Positions 8,452 to 16,963 of a stretch of DNA of 64,000 bases are shown here, in pieces. The stretch's first letter is position 1. The number at the start of each line of letters is the position of its first letter. The position numbers and the translations under genes were made by a program. The stretch lies in assembly GCA_019744775.1 (NCBI GenBank), contig JAIETZ010000002.1, forward strand, positions 248,001 through 312,000, written 5' to 3'. The DNA comes from Candidatus Obscuribacterales bacterium (GTDB taxonomy: Bacteria; Cyanobacteriota; Vampirovibrionia; Obscuribacterales; Obscuribacteraceae). Below the pieces are notes generated by a model. That model saw nothing but the letters and a program-made list of their open reading frames with translations. It was not told the DNA's origin and did not search any database.

Positions 8452-8768
8452 GACAAAACATCCTCACCTGACGATACAAAGGGGAAGAATTCAAGTGCGG
8501 ATATTACAAGGACAATTGAGGAATATCCGGCACTTGCCAACAGACACCTTTTTAGGCATCATCCAAGAGAAAATTCCCACACCTCTTGCGACGCAACTAG
8601 CATACAAGAAAGGCATTATCGCAAGGCATTAAATCTAGACTGCACTGGCATCGACAGCGCTCCCACAATAATTAAAGATACTCAACTTTGTTTCGCATTG
8701 AGCTAGCTGATACTCTACTTGGACTTATCTATTTATACACTTGGCAGCAGCCATGCGGAGGCAACGTC
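8452..8768. other. Intergenic region between recJ and M20 peptidase genes
   Basis: A 317-base gap between divergent genes. It must hold both promoters, but no -35/-10 pair stands out. Two plus-strand open frames cross it: one is antisense to recJ, the other is an upstream extension of the peptidase gene that would bury its signal peptide. No RNA fold or repeat was recognised. Confidence 0.4.
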
Positions 8769-10208
8769 ATGAATTGGAAAAAACTAGGGCTCAGCTCTTT
8801 GGTTATTGCCGTTGCCGGAAGCACCACATTTAGTGTCGCTGCTAATGCTGTTGCTAAAGGCGTATCGAAGCCCCTTTCTTTTGAACAAGCAGGCACGGAA
8901 GCTACGCGATATTTAGTCGACTATTTGAGAATCGACACGAGCAATGGACCAGGCATTGCCGCCAATGAAAAAGCCGGTGCTGATTATCTTGCTTCGATTT
9001 TAAAGGCTAACGGTTTTGAACCACAAGTATTCGAATCAGCTCCTGGTCGGGCTTGTATTTATGCTCGGCTTAAAGGCAACGGCAAAAAGAAAGCAATAAT
9101 TCTTTTGAGCCACATCGATGTTGTGCCGGCTAAAGCAGAAAACTGGCAACATGGCCCTTTTTCAGGAGAGATTCACGATAACGAACTCTGGGGACGCGGC
9201 TCTCTCGATATGAAAGGCATGGGCATTGCCGAATTGGAAACAATGCTTTTGCTCAAGCGCTCGGGACGCATACTCGACCGTGATGTAATTTTCCTCGGCA
9301 CGGCCGATGAAGAACAAGGCGGAGCAATGGGTGCAAAGTGGTTTGTCGATCACCATCCAGAACTAATTAAAGATGCAGAATACCTTTTGACGGAAGGCTT
9401 CTACATTGATTCAACAGAAGACGGCAAAGCTCGTTATTGGGGCATTGACGTTGCCGAAAAGAATTTGCTGTGGCTAAAGCTAACTGCAAAAGGCGCTGCC
9501 GGACACGCTTCCATGCCTATTGCCAATTCAGCACCAAATAAATTAGCGCGTGCTTTGCAGAAGCTTGTTGATTCGCCAATGAAACCAATTGTTTTGCCTG
9601 AAGTGCGCGAATACTTCAAATCAATTAGCGTTGCTGAAAAAGGACAATTGAAAACAGCATTTGCCGACATCGATGCTGCAGTGAAAAACCCGGAGACACT
9701 AAAGACATTGCAGAAAGACAGCATGAAAGCTGCCATGCTGCAAAATACATTTTCATTGACCATAATTAAAGCCGGCTACAAGACAAATGTAATTCCATCG
9801 GAAGCAACTGCAGAATTAGATTGCCGCTTATTGCCTTCAATAAATCCGGATAACTTTGTGACCGAGATAAAATCAATCATCAATGATCCTCAAGTCGAAG
9901 TAACCAAACTTGATTGGATTAAGGCTGAGCCGTCCCCATTCAACACGGAATGCATTGAGACAATTAAGGCAGTAGCTGCCAAAGAAGCGCCTGGAGTGCC
10001 TGTTGTACCGGTAATTATCCCCTGGTTTACTGACAGTCATTGGTTTAGAGATTTAGGAATCACGTCATACGGCTTTTTGCCATTTCAAATAAATGAAAAG
10101 CAAATTGGTACCGTTCATGGCATAAACGAAAGGATACCGCTTGCCGAATTCAGCAATGGTATTCGTCGTATGTATCTAATGGTAGAAAAACTTTGTTCAT
10201 CGAAATGA
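8769..10208 (+). CDS. Secreted M20-family zinc peptidase
   Basis: The 479-residue product is a metallo-aminoacylase/carboxypeptidase of the M20 (ArgE/DapE/CPG2) family. Metal and catalytic motifs are present: LLSHIDVVP (His ligand), GRGSLDMKGMG (bridging Asp), ADEEQGG (catalytic Glu pair), a dimerisation lid with GHASMP, and the late histidine in GTVHGINERIP. The start ATG 8769 is chosen because GGAGG lies seven bases upstream and the protein then begins with a signal peptide (MNWKKLGLSSLVIAVAGS to about residue 30), so it probably acts in the periplasm on peptides or N-acyl amino acids. A longer frame opens at 8688. The dispersed repeat follows 18 bases after the stop. Confidence 0.9.
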   Translation: MNWKKLGLSSLVIAVAGSTTFSVAANAVAKGVSKPLSFEQAGTEATRYLVDYLRIDTSNGPGIAANEKAGADYLASILKANGFEPQVFESAPGRACIYARLKGNGKKKAIILLSHIDVVPAKAENWQHGPFSGEIHDNELWGRGSLDMKGMGIAELETMLLLKRSGRILDRDVIFLGTADEEQGGAMGAKWFVDHHPELIKDAEYLLTEGFYIDSTEDGKARYWGIDVAEKNLLWLKLTAKGAAGHASMPIANSAPNKLARALQKLVDSPMKPIVLPEVREYFKSISVAEKGQLKTAFADIDAAVKNPETLKTLQKDSMKAAMLQNTFSLTIIKAGYKTNVIPSEATAELDCRLLPSINPDNFVTEIKSIINDPQVEVTKLDWIKAEPSPFNTECIETIKAVAAKEAPGVPVVPVIIPWFTDSHWFRDLGITSYGFLPFQINEKQIGTVHGINERIPLAEFSNGIRRMYLMVEKLCSSK

Positions 10209-10226
10209 AACCATTTACATAATTTC

Positions 10227-10250
10227 GTAGGGGCGCATTGCATGCGCCCG
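10227..10250. repeat. Dispersed palindromic repeat, copy 2
   Basis: Identical to the copies at 5367-5390 and 23093-23116. It lies between the peptidase stop codon and the TPR gene, and may end or stabilise the upstream transcript. Confidence 0.85.
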
Positions 10251-10278
10251 AATCACCTTCCACAAATAAGGACATCTC

Positions 10279-11364
10279 ATGAAATCACCAGTTGTAATAG
10301 CCTTAGCTTTCACCCTAGCCCTGTCTGTCCAGCCAATGCTTGCTGCACCAACCTGGCAAAGCGTTTTTAAAGATGCTCAAACTCAATACAGCATGGGCGA
10401 TTTTAGAAGTGCCGAAAAGAGCTTTAGAGATGCAATAGGCAGAGCCCAATCAGCAGGAATTGGCGACAACACACAATTACAGATGATCCACGGCTTGGCT
10501 GACACATTAATGGCCGAAGGCAAATTGGCCGACGCTGAAGCTCAATACATACACTGCCTTCAGATGACCGAAAAAGCCCATGGAGCTGCCAACCCATCAA
10601 TTGCTGAAATTTGCGAACGCATCTCCGGTATTTATTTTCTCAACTCACGCTACGCTGATGCCGATGGCTATTACATCCGTGCCGTAGATATTCGCCGCAA
10701 AGGCAAACCAGTAGACAACGTAGCAGTTGCCGCCGACTTGAATAACTTAGCTGCTTCGGCTATTTATCAAAACAAATATCCCGATGCAGAAAAATACATT
10801 ACAGAAGCAACGACAGCGATGTCCACGGAAAGGAAAATAGGCGACCAGGGCGTCAATGTGCACATTCTGCGCACTAAAGCCATGCTTTTGGAAAAGCAAG
10901 GCAAAATGAAAGAAGCCGAAGAAGCCCTAAAAAAATCACTCTCAATTGCCGAGACCTGCACATTTGAAAATGATTCTTTGCTGGCTGCCAGCTTCAATGA
11001 ACTCGGTCGCTTTTACATCAAGCAAAAGAACTACGCAGAAGCGCAATCGGCTCTAGAAAGCGCCGTGCAAATTGCTGATCAATTGAAGTTCGGCGCAGAA
11101 CACCCAATTCTTGAAACAAGCCTTGCCAATTTGGCTGCCGCTTACATCGATGACAACAAATACGAGAAGGCTGAATCACCTCTTTTACGTGCCATTGCCA
11201 TCAATGAAAAATTCGGTGACATGGGCAAGGATGCATTGAAGGGTAACCTCACCGACTACGCCAAAATTTTAGAAGCCACGCACCGCACAAAACAAGCAGG
11301 TGAAGTAATTGAGCGCTTAAACAAACTAACCGCTTCTCCAGCCAACGAACCAACAAAAATGTAG
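10279..11364 (+). CDS. Secreted TPR-repeat protein
   Basis: It starts with a signal peptide (MKSPVVIALAFTLALSVQ, cleavage near LAA-AP). The rest is a ladder of tetratricopeptide repeats of about 42 residues in the kinesin-light-chain style (LADTLMAEGKLADAEAQYI, ISGIYFLNSRYADADGYYI, LNELGRFYIKQKNYAEAQ, LAAAYIDDNKYEKAES). It resembles many TPR proteins of cyanobacterial relatives. It probably serves as a periplasmic scaffold; no catalytic domain is visible. The start lies 28 bases after repeat copy 2, with AAGGACA upstream. Confidence 0.85.
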   Translation: MKSPVVIALAFTLALSVQPMLAAPTWQSVFKDAQTQYSMGDFRSAEKSFRDAIGRAQSAGIGDNTQLQMIHGLADTLMAEGKLADAEAQYIHCLQMTEKAHGAANPSIAEICERISGIYFLNSRYADADGYYIRAVDIRRKGKPVDNVAVAADLNNLAASAIYQNKYPDAEKYITEATTAMSTERKIGDQGVNVHILRTKAMLLEKQGKMKEAEEALKKSLSIAETCTFENDSLLAASFNELGRFYIKQKNYAEAQSALESAVQIADQLKFGAEHPILETSLANLAAAYIDDNKYEKAESPLLRAIAINEKFGDMGKDALKGNLTDYAKILEATHRTKQAGEVIERLNKLTASPANEPTKM

Positions 11365-11366
11365 AC

Positions 11367-11774
11367 TTAGACTATCAATCTGTTGATATCTATTCTAAAA
11401 CGTTTCGCTAATCGCTTCGCCTGCTCTAGACTAAGACGTCTTTCGCCCGCCAAAAATTCACAGACGCGGCTAGGAGCACCAAACTCGCTTACTAAGTCCT
11501 TTTGTGATAAATCATTTTGATTCATGAGATATTCAATAAGGTTTCGAGGAGACATTTTTGGGAGGTCACTATCCCATTTCGATTCATACTTCAGTATTAA
11601 ATCGCTAAGCACTTCCAAATAATCAAGCTCCGACTGACTTAGCTCGCCCATGCGATCGGTCAGGCTATCACAAATCTCCGCCGCAAGGTCATTTTGCTCG
11701 TCATTACGAATCGGGCGCAAAGGAAAGCGCTTGATCAACTTTTCGTATGTCTTGTCGTGTGCAGTTGCGGGCAT
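11367..11774 (-). CDS. higA: HigA-type antitoxin (helix-turn-helix)
   Basis: The 135-residue protein ends with an XRE-type helix-turn-helix (LIEYLMNQNDLSQKDLV, GAPSRVCEFLAGERRLSLEQAKRLAKRF). It has the N-terminal helical part typical of the long HigA antitoxins that accompany HigB of the PF09907 type. It should bind and neutralise HigB and repress the operon through the two palindromes upstream of higB. It lies eight bases downstream of higB, so toxin comes before antitoxin, as is usual for HigBA. Confidence 0.88.
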   Translation of the reverse strand: MPATAHDKTYEKLIKRFPLRPIRNDEQNDLAAEICDSLTDRMGELSQSELDYLEVLSDLILKYESKWDSDLPKMSPRNLIEYLMNQNDLSQKDLVSEFGAPSRVCEFLAGERRLSLEQAKRLAKRFRIDINRLIV

Positions 11775-11782
11775 TACCTTAC

Positions 11783-12070
11783 TTACCTTTTCCAGTTACC
11801 TTTATCGTACTCCTCATGTGTCAGCACGTGCCGGATATAGAGTTTTCCATTTTCAAATTGAGCTATGGCGATCAGTCTAAAGTCATTTCCTTTGATATCA
11901 AATACGATTTTTCCTTCTACCCAATCGGCTGTTGTAAAACTCTTTCGTACATCTGCAAAGTTCTTCCACTCCAAGGACTGAACGGCTGTTTTCCATGATT
12001 TAAGCGGCGCTTCGGCTGCTCTGTGCTTTCGAAAGAATTGCCGGGCACGCCCCCAATGGATGACTTTCAT
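11783..12070 (-). CDS. higB: HigB-type mRNA interferase toxin
   Basis: A 95-residue RelE-superfamily toxin. It starts MKVIHWGRARQFFRKHRAAE, has W-x-x-A-V then the FADVRKSF segment, VFDIKGNDFRLIAIAQF, and ends IRHVLTHEEYDKGNW, all typical of the PF09907 HigB group. It is expected to cut mRNA on the ribosome when free. The start ATG 12070 has AGAGGT just upstream; GTG 12076 would add two residues. Operator-like palindromes lie 25-71 bases upstream. Confidence 0.9.
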   Translation of the reverse strand: MKVIHWGRARQFFRKHRAAEAPLKSWKTAVQSLEWKNFADVRKSFTTADWVEGKIVFDIKGNDFRLIAIAQFENGKLYIRHVLTHEEYDKGNWKR

Positions 12071-12094
12071 TCCCACCTCTTGGCTCCCTATATA

Positions 12095-12141
12095 TTCCCA
12101 AAATGGGAAGTTTTGTCAACATTATTTTCCCAATCCGGGAA
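12095..12141. promoter_or_regulatory. Paired palindromes, probable HigA operators
   Basis: Two copies of TTCCC-N5-GGGAA lie upstream of higB, at 12095-12109 and 12127-12141. They are 32 bases centre to centre, about three helical turns, which fits two antitoxin dimers on one DNA face. They flank the likely promoter region of the higBA operon. Autorepression is inferred from how the family works. Confidence 0.65.
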
Positions 12142-12394
12142 GAATTAATGTGTTTTGGAGCAATTATTATTGAGAATCTAGACGGCGCGTCAAAACGTAT
12201 CCAATTGGAGAAATAATCACACCGCCGCGAAAATCGCCCCCTGGTACATAATGTGCGACAGTGTAGAGGTAGACTAAACCGCTGTAAATACGGTTAGCAC
12301 AATCGCGTACAAATAGCTGCAAGGACAGGGATGACCAACGTTTCCCCGATCGTCGTTTATTTCAATAAAAACTATATGATTCTGAATGCCAATC
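12142..12394. other. Intergenic region upstream of higBA
   Basis: No clear gene. On the minus strand a short frame is open from after a stop at 12362-12364 to TAA at 12167-12169. It reads in part LQLFVRDCANRIYSGLVYL and YVPGGDFRGGVIISPIG. It has no ATG and no ribosome binding site, so it may be a gene remnant or chance. Confidence 0.3.
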
Positions 12395-12700
12395 TCATTT
12401 ATTCAGCTCTGGCGGTCTGACGTGAATGACTTTGCCGGGCTTGCCGTCTTTCATCCATTGCTGCAAATCGATTTCGATTATGGTTACGTCGACTGGTGAC
12501 TTTGGCCAGGGAAGCATCCAACCGGATGCCCAAATTACTGGAAAGAATAAGACATGCAAAGAGGCGGCAACCCAAAAGGCTTCTATTAAAGGTATTTGAT
12601 CGACTACCCATGAGCGGGCCAAGCCGCCAAGCCAATGCAGCCGGTTTATCTTCTTAGGCATGAAATCGGCGGTCTGGCTCACGTTACTCCCCGGCGGCAT
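12395..12700 (-). CDS. Small single-pass membrane protein, TonB-N-terminus-like
   Basis: The 101-residue product has one hydrophobic segment near residues 40-65 (IEAFWVAASLHVLFFPVIWA), followed by a short periplasmic tail with PVDVTIIEIDLQQW and RPPELNK. The pattern of one N-terminal helix followed by a V-x-x-V-E-I-D-type strand resembles the start of TonB-like proteins, but no proline-rich spacer or C-terminal TonB domain follows, so it is truncated or a different family. GTG at 12682 (after GGGGAG) is an alternative start. It is divergent from the secreted protein at 12747. Confidence 0.55.
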   Translation of the reverse strand: MPPGSNVSQTADFMPKKINRLHWLGGLARSWVVDQIPLIEAFWVAASLHVLFFPVIWASGWMLPWPKSPVDVTIIEIDLQQWMKDGKPGKVIHVRPPELNK

Positions 12701-12746
12701 TGGTCTATAAGTGCTACTATTTGCCTAAGTCCAAGCATACACGATT

Positions 12747-13523
12747 ATGACAAGCCCCCGAATCGCTACAAAATTTAGCTTAGCTTGTTTGATTGCAAGC
12801 CTTCTTGCCAGCGGAGCAAGCGCGCAAGATGTCACCAGTGACGATATCCTGCGCAAAACGGCAACACCATTCGGTCCACCCGTTGCGCACAGTAATGATG
12901 CCACGCATTTAGACGAAGTTCAGTTAGCAATGCCTGAAGGTTCTATGAGGTTGCCTATGGCAGGGGCAATTGGAGAGACTGAAAAGCCGGAACTAAAACC
13001 GATTGCAATAAGCAAATTAAGTTCACGACTTTCAGTATCAAGCTTGAGTGATCGACTGGTATCAGCCAAAGTTTACTTGCCCGATCATATGGTGTTGGGC
13101 AAAAATGCCGAATTTACCGTACGCGCTAAACCCGGACAGCAAGTAGCACTGGCAATGGCCGACAAAGATACAGGAGCATCGCCAATTTACGGTCACAAAT
13201 TGCGTCTTGGTGCTGACCGCAAAGTGGTAGCAATTGGCACAATCGACAATGATGGATCGGCAAAGCTCGTTGTAACTACACCCATTCAAGGTGATTTGGT
13301 CGGACAGTATCTTTATTTTGAAGCGGCAGTTTGGACTAAGCCTGACTTTAGCGATGTTCTGCTGGCAGCACCAGTTGCGCTTTCAGAGAATCAGGAAGTA
13401 GTTAACGGCGTGCTTGTGCAAGCAGAGACCGGACAGAAGAAGCGCCTGCAATTTATGACTGCGCCGGCAGTGCCGATGGGACAGACTTCTGATCCAAGCA
13501 ATTTGAATTCAGGACAGCCCTAG
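12747..13523 (+). CDS. Secreted protein of unknown function
   Basis: It starts with a clear signal peptide (MTSPRIATKFSLACLIASLL, cleavage near ASA-QD). The mature part begins with a low-complexity stretch and continues with a beta-rich domain from about residue 110 (SAKVYLPDHMVLGKNAEFTV, VVAIGTIDNDGSAKLVVTT, GQYLYFEAAVWT), which suggests an immunoglobulin-like fold. I do not recognise the family. It is followed ten bases later by the DUF4127 gene on the same strand, so the two probably form an operon. Confidence 0.7.
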   Translation: MTSPRIATKFSLACLIASLLASGASAQDVTSDDILRKTATPFGPPVAHSNDATHLDEVQLAMPEGSMRLPMAGAIGETEKPELKPIAISKLSSRLSVSSLSDRLVSAKVYLPDHMVLGKNAEFTVRAKPGQQVALAMADKDTGASPIYGHKLRLGADRKVVAIGTIDNDGSAKLVVTTPIQGDLVGQYLYFEAAVWTKPDFSDVLLAAPVALSENQEVVNGVLVQAETGQKKRLQFMTAPAVPMGQTSDPSNLNSGQP

Positions 13524-13533
13524 AAAGACGAAT

Positions 13534-14985
13534 ATGAAATTAGCTCTCATTCCCATAGATAATCGCCCGGTTACGTATCATTACCCGCAATTGGTAGCTC
13601 AGGTTGCCGGAATTGAACCGCTTGTGCCGCCGCGCGAGCTTCTTGGATCGCTCAATGAACCGGCCAAAATTGATGAGATTTATTCATGGCTTGATACGAC
13701 AATCAAGAACGAAAAACCGGAAGCATTGATTATTTGCCTCGACACGCTTTTGCACGGCGGCTTAATTACTTCGCGGCGTAGCGAAGAAACACTTGATCAA
13801 ATACTTGCCCGCCTGAACAAACTTATCGAATTGGGCAATGGCACTAAGTTGTCTATCCTTGCTCAATCCAGCATCATGCGCATATCAGACAATTACGACA
13901 ACACGGAAGAAAAAACCTACTGGAAAGAATTTGGTCGGGAGCTTTTTGCCTGGTCTTCGGAATTGCACAAAGCAGAGCTTGAGAAAGAAGCGTCAAAAAA
14001 TGTGGCTCTTCTAGAGAGCAAAATTCCCAATGACATAAGACAAGATTATCTAGCAACGCGCAAACGCAATCACGCCATTAATTTGCAATTAGTGGAGCAG
14101 ACGGAGAAAGGACTGTTCTCCAGTCTTATATTTAGCCAAGACGATTCGGGCGAATTCGGATTAAACGTTTCAGAAAAACAACAGTTGCAAACACTTAGCC
14201 AGGAAAAAAACTTAGCAAATTCCATCTTTGCTTACGCTGGAGCTGACGAAGTTATTTGCACTCTCATTTCAAGATTTCTTGCAAGCAAATTGCCGACTCC
14301 GCCAAAAGCGCTTGTCCGCTTCAGTACAAGTGGCGTCGTCAATTGCAAGAGCCGTTACGAAGGTCAGACAATAGGCGAAAGTGTGACTAATCAATTAAAT
14401 GCAGCCGGAATAAGCCGTGTCAGTGGCGCTGCCGACTTCTTTGTTATTGTGCACGGCAATGAAGATGAGCAAGGCGATCACATAACCCTTCCTAACCTTG
14501 CAGACAAGTCGCACTTAAATACAGCTCGCTCTGTCAAACAGACTCTCGATTACATCGCCACATCACAATATCCTTGCGTCATCTGCGACGTGGCTTATGC
14601 CAATGGCGCCGACCCGATGCTTATAGCGGAACTTTTAGAGCGACCGGATTTATTGAAAAAACTTTGGGCATACGGAGCATGGAACACATCCGGCAACACA
14701 ATTGGCTCCGTATTAGCTACGGCTGCCGCACGTCATTATGCAAAAGCCTCAGAGGCTCAAACGGAGGAATTTGCCCAAAAAGCTTTGTTTGTAAGACTTA
14801 TGGATGATTGGGCTTATCAAACACAAGTTCGTCCGCAACTTAAAGGACAAGCGTCAGCAGATAAGCTGGAAAAGCTAATGCGTCCTTACGCAAAACAACT
14901 TGCCAAAGCATTGGAATACGAACCTGGCGAACTCAAGTTCACATTTCCCTGGCAACGCACCTTTGAAGTCGAAGTATCTTCGTAA
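13534..14985 (+). CDS. DUF4127 family protein
   Basis: The 483-residue cytoplasmic protein matches the DUF4127 family from its first residues (LIPIDNRPVTYHYPQLVA, LVPPRELLGS, LDTLLHGGLITSRR, FAYAGADEVICTLISRFLA, GAWNTSGNTIGSVLA). The family function is uncharacterised. The conserved Asp, Arg, His and Asn patches suggest an enzyme, but no reaction can be assigned. No signal peptide. It lies directly after a secreted protein gene. Confidence 0.85.
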   Translation: MKLALIPIDNRPVTYHYPQLVAQVAGIEPLVPPRELLGSLNEPAKIDEIYSWLDTTIKNEKPEALIICLDTLLHGGLITSRRSEETLDQILARLNKLIELGNGTKLSILAQSSIMRISDNYDNTEEKTYWKEFGRELFAWSSELHKAELEKEASKNVALLESKIPNDIRQDYLATRKRNHAINLQLVEQTEKGLFSSLIFSQDDSGEFGLNVSEKQQLQTLSQEKNLANSIFAYAGADEVICTLISRFLASKLPTPPKALVRFSTSGVVNCKSRYEGQTIGESVTNQLNAAGISRVSGAADFFVIVHGNEDEQGDHITLPNLADKSHLNTARSVKQTLDYIATSQYPCVICDVAYANGADPMLIAELLERPDLLKKLWAYGAWNTSGNTIGSVLATAAARHYAKASEAQTEEFAQKALFVRLMDDWAYQTQVRPQLKGQASADKLEKLMRPYAKQLAKALEYEPGELKFTFPWQRTFEVEVSS

Positions 14986-15014
14986 GTGCAACGCACTTTC
15001 AATCCGATGTATTT

Positions 15015-15051
15015 GTAGGGGCGCCTTAGCCTAACAACTAATCTGCGCCCT
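15015..15051. repeat. Diverged relative of the palindromic repeat
   Basis: It begins GTAGGGGCGC like the dispersed repeat and ends GCGCCC, but the 21-base centre is unrelated. It sits in the gap between convergent genes (DUF4127 and the minus-strand secreted protein), so it may be a degenerate copy acting as a shared terminator. Confidence 0.45.
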
Positions 15052-15063
15052 TTTACTGGCGCG

Positions 15064-16788
15064 TTATTTTAAGCAACTATTACAACGCGACGCCACATGT
15101 CTTGAAGCGCCCGATTCATCATCAGGATGTCCCATCTGGAATAGTCCGCCCTTGGATCTGACAAGGGACAAACTCGCTGCTGTCTTTTCCATTTGTGCGG
15201 ACAATTTCTTTTCCTGTGGAGTATTTGCGTATGCACGGAAAGCAGTAACTAACGGCTCATGCACAACTATATCGCCGACGGAGACATCGCTTACAGTAAC
15301 ATGACCCAAAGCATCAACCTTTCTTATGCTGATACCGCGATGACCAACTTTGTGCACATCATAGACATCAACAACATCAGGCATTTTCTCCGTAATCATT
15401 AGTTCCTGCCCCGGAGCAATTCTCATTGTGTTTTTACCGGCAGTGACTCTTACTGATCTTCGGTGCATGTCGCCCAAGCTAATAATCTTCAGCCTGTTGT
15501 CATCGTTTTTGAAAAGAACCATTGCTCCGCCTTCAACAGTAGTGACTACGTTGTCAGCTTTAACTTTCAGAGGCTTTTTGGCGTAGACGAGCAATTTACC
15601 ATTATAGAGTTCATAGGACGGCATACCTACTTTTGGCTTGTCTTGATTAAGTAGGCTTTGCCCATCGGTAATTACATAGTGCAACTTATCGAATGACATT
15701 ACCTTGAAGGCTTGGTTGTCACCGATTTTGCTGGCAACCTTTTCAAACTTCATTGCTTGTTTGGTCTTGTTTGCAGTTGTCTTTACAGGAACACTGTGCG
15801 GGCCTCGCGCGAGCTGTGCAAACTCTGCCTGCTTAGCGGAGTAATCAAGTATATTGCCGTAAGTATATTTGAGCAGAGTCGTTGGATAATCACTGCCTTG
15901 GCTAATCTTCCGGCAACCAAGAGACAAATCGTAGTCAGCCATTTGCGCCAAGGAGAATTCCCACATGCGCATTTCCGGAGCTAGTTTTCCGTTGGCATCA
16001 CTTACCAAGGGGCGTCTGGCTATACCATCGCTTGCTTCAAGTAGAGCAACCGATGCACCATTTGCAGCGACACCAACCTCTTGTCCAGGCTGGACATTAA
16101 CAGCGTCAGCGCCACCAACCATAGACACAGTCATACCGGCGGCTTTAGCTGTTTTGTCAGCTGATAGACAATAAGCTCTGGTGATACCATCACCAGCTGT
16201 TTCTACAATTGCAGATGCGCCAGAGGCGACGAGAACCTTGGCACCACCGGCATTAACTTGAACAGGCACCCGGCTGGAGATTACAAGCATTCTTCCTTTA
16301 TGTAAGGTCAAATGCGTATAAGTCTCAACGGAATAAAGACTTCCTCTTAGAGCAAATATGACAAAGCGTTTTTGACTGTCGGTTAAACCATAACAACTGC
16401 TGGTGCAAAGCGAAAAGGTTCCCGGACTTACCCGAATATAGCCGCCCGGACTTTCATAATCGTCGTTTGGTTTGTTGACGCGAGTGACATCTGTTGAAAC
16501 GGGAATCTGCGGACCGGTTACACCTGGAGCCGAAAATGGCTCCCAGTCCGGCTGCAGAAACATGTTGTAGGCCCGCTCGTTGGCATCACCTGCCCAATTT
16601 ACCGGCTTACGCGGTGGTGGTGGCAGTTGCGGAAAGAAGTATCTGCTTTTTGTCTGGTAGATCTGATTGAGCTGCATAAACGGAAGTGCCGCACTGGGAT
16701 TTGCGTCATTTTGCTGGGCAAAAACCTGTGTTGACGAACTCAACATTGCACCTGTTGAAATTAATGCCACCAGTATGTGACGCTTCAT
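15064..16788 (-). CDS. Large secreted protein with two FecR-like modules
   Basis: The 574-residue product has a signal peptide (MKRHILVALISTGAMLSSST, cleavage after VFA). It then has a Pro-rich stretch (FFPQLPPPPRKP) and two similar beta-rich modules. In the first (about residues 140-210), LHKGRMLVISSRVPVQVNAG leads into a V-x-x-G-A-x-A-x-V-E pattern. In the second (about 370-425), YNGKLLVYAKKPLKVKAD leads into VEGGAMVLF. Each is followed by a V-x-P-G-Q-E motif. Such modules resemble the FecR-type beta domain. The C-terminus carries two cysteines (RCNSCLK). The function is unknown; extracytoplasmic location is likely. Confidence 0.75.
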   Translation of the reverse strand: MKRHILVALISTGAMLSSSTQVFAQQNDANPSAALPFMQLNQIYQTKSRYFFPQLPPPPRKPVNWAGDANERAYNMFLQPDWEPFSAPGVTGPQIPVSTDVTRVNKPNDDYESPGGYIRVSPGTFSLCTSSCYGLTDSQKRFVIFALRGSLYSVETYTHLTLHKGRMLVISSRVPVQVNAGGAKVLVASGASAIVETAGDGITRAYCLSADKTAKAAGMTVSMVGGADAVNVQPGQEVGVAANGASVALLEASDGIARRPLVSDANGKLAPEMRMWEFSLAQMADYDLSLGCRKISQGSDYPTTLLKYTYGNILDYSAKQAEFAQLARGPHSVPVKTTANKTKQAMKFEKVASKIGDNQAFKVMSFDKLHYVITDGQSLLNQDKPKVGMPSYELYNGKLLVYAKKPLKVKADNVVTTVEGGAMVLFKNDDNRLKIISLGDMHRRSVRVTAGKNTMRIAPGQELMITEKMPDVVDVYDVHKVGHRGISIRKVDALGHVTVSDVSVGDIVVHEPLVTAFRAYANTPQEKKLSAQMEKTAASLSLVRSKGGLFQMGHPDDESGASRHVASRCNSCLK

Positions 16789-16963
16789 CGTCGTTCCTCT
16801 TCCCGATTATTAGACATTGCGAGTTTACAAACCCGCCACCAGCGCCAGTTTATTCTTGCCAGATCAAAATGTCTACTTAAATTGTCCTGCCAAGATATCG
16901 ATAATTGAGAGTAAGCTCTATAGAATTGAACGAATACGGATAACTTACCGCTATGGAGGGCGC

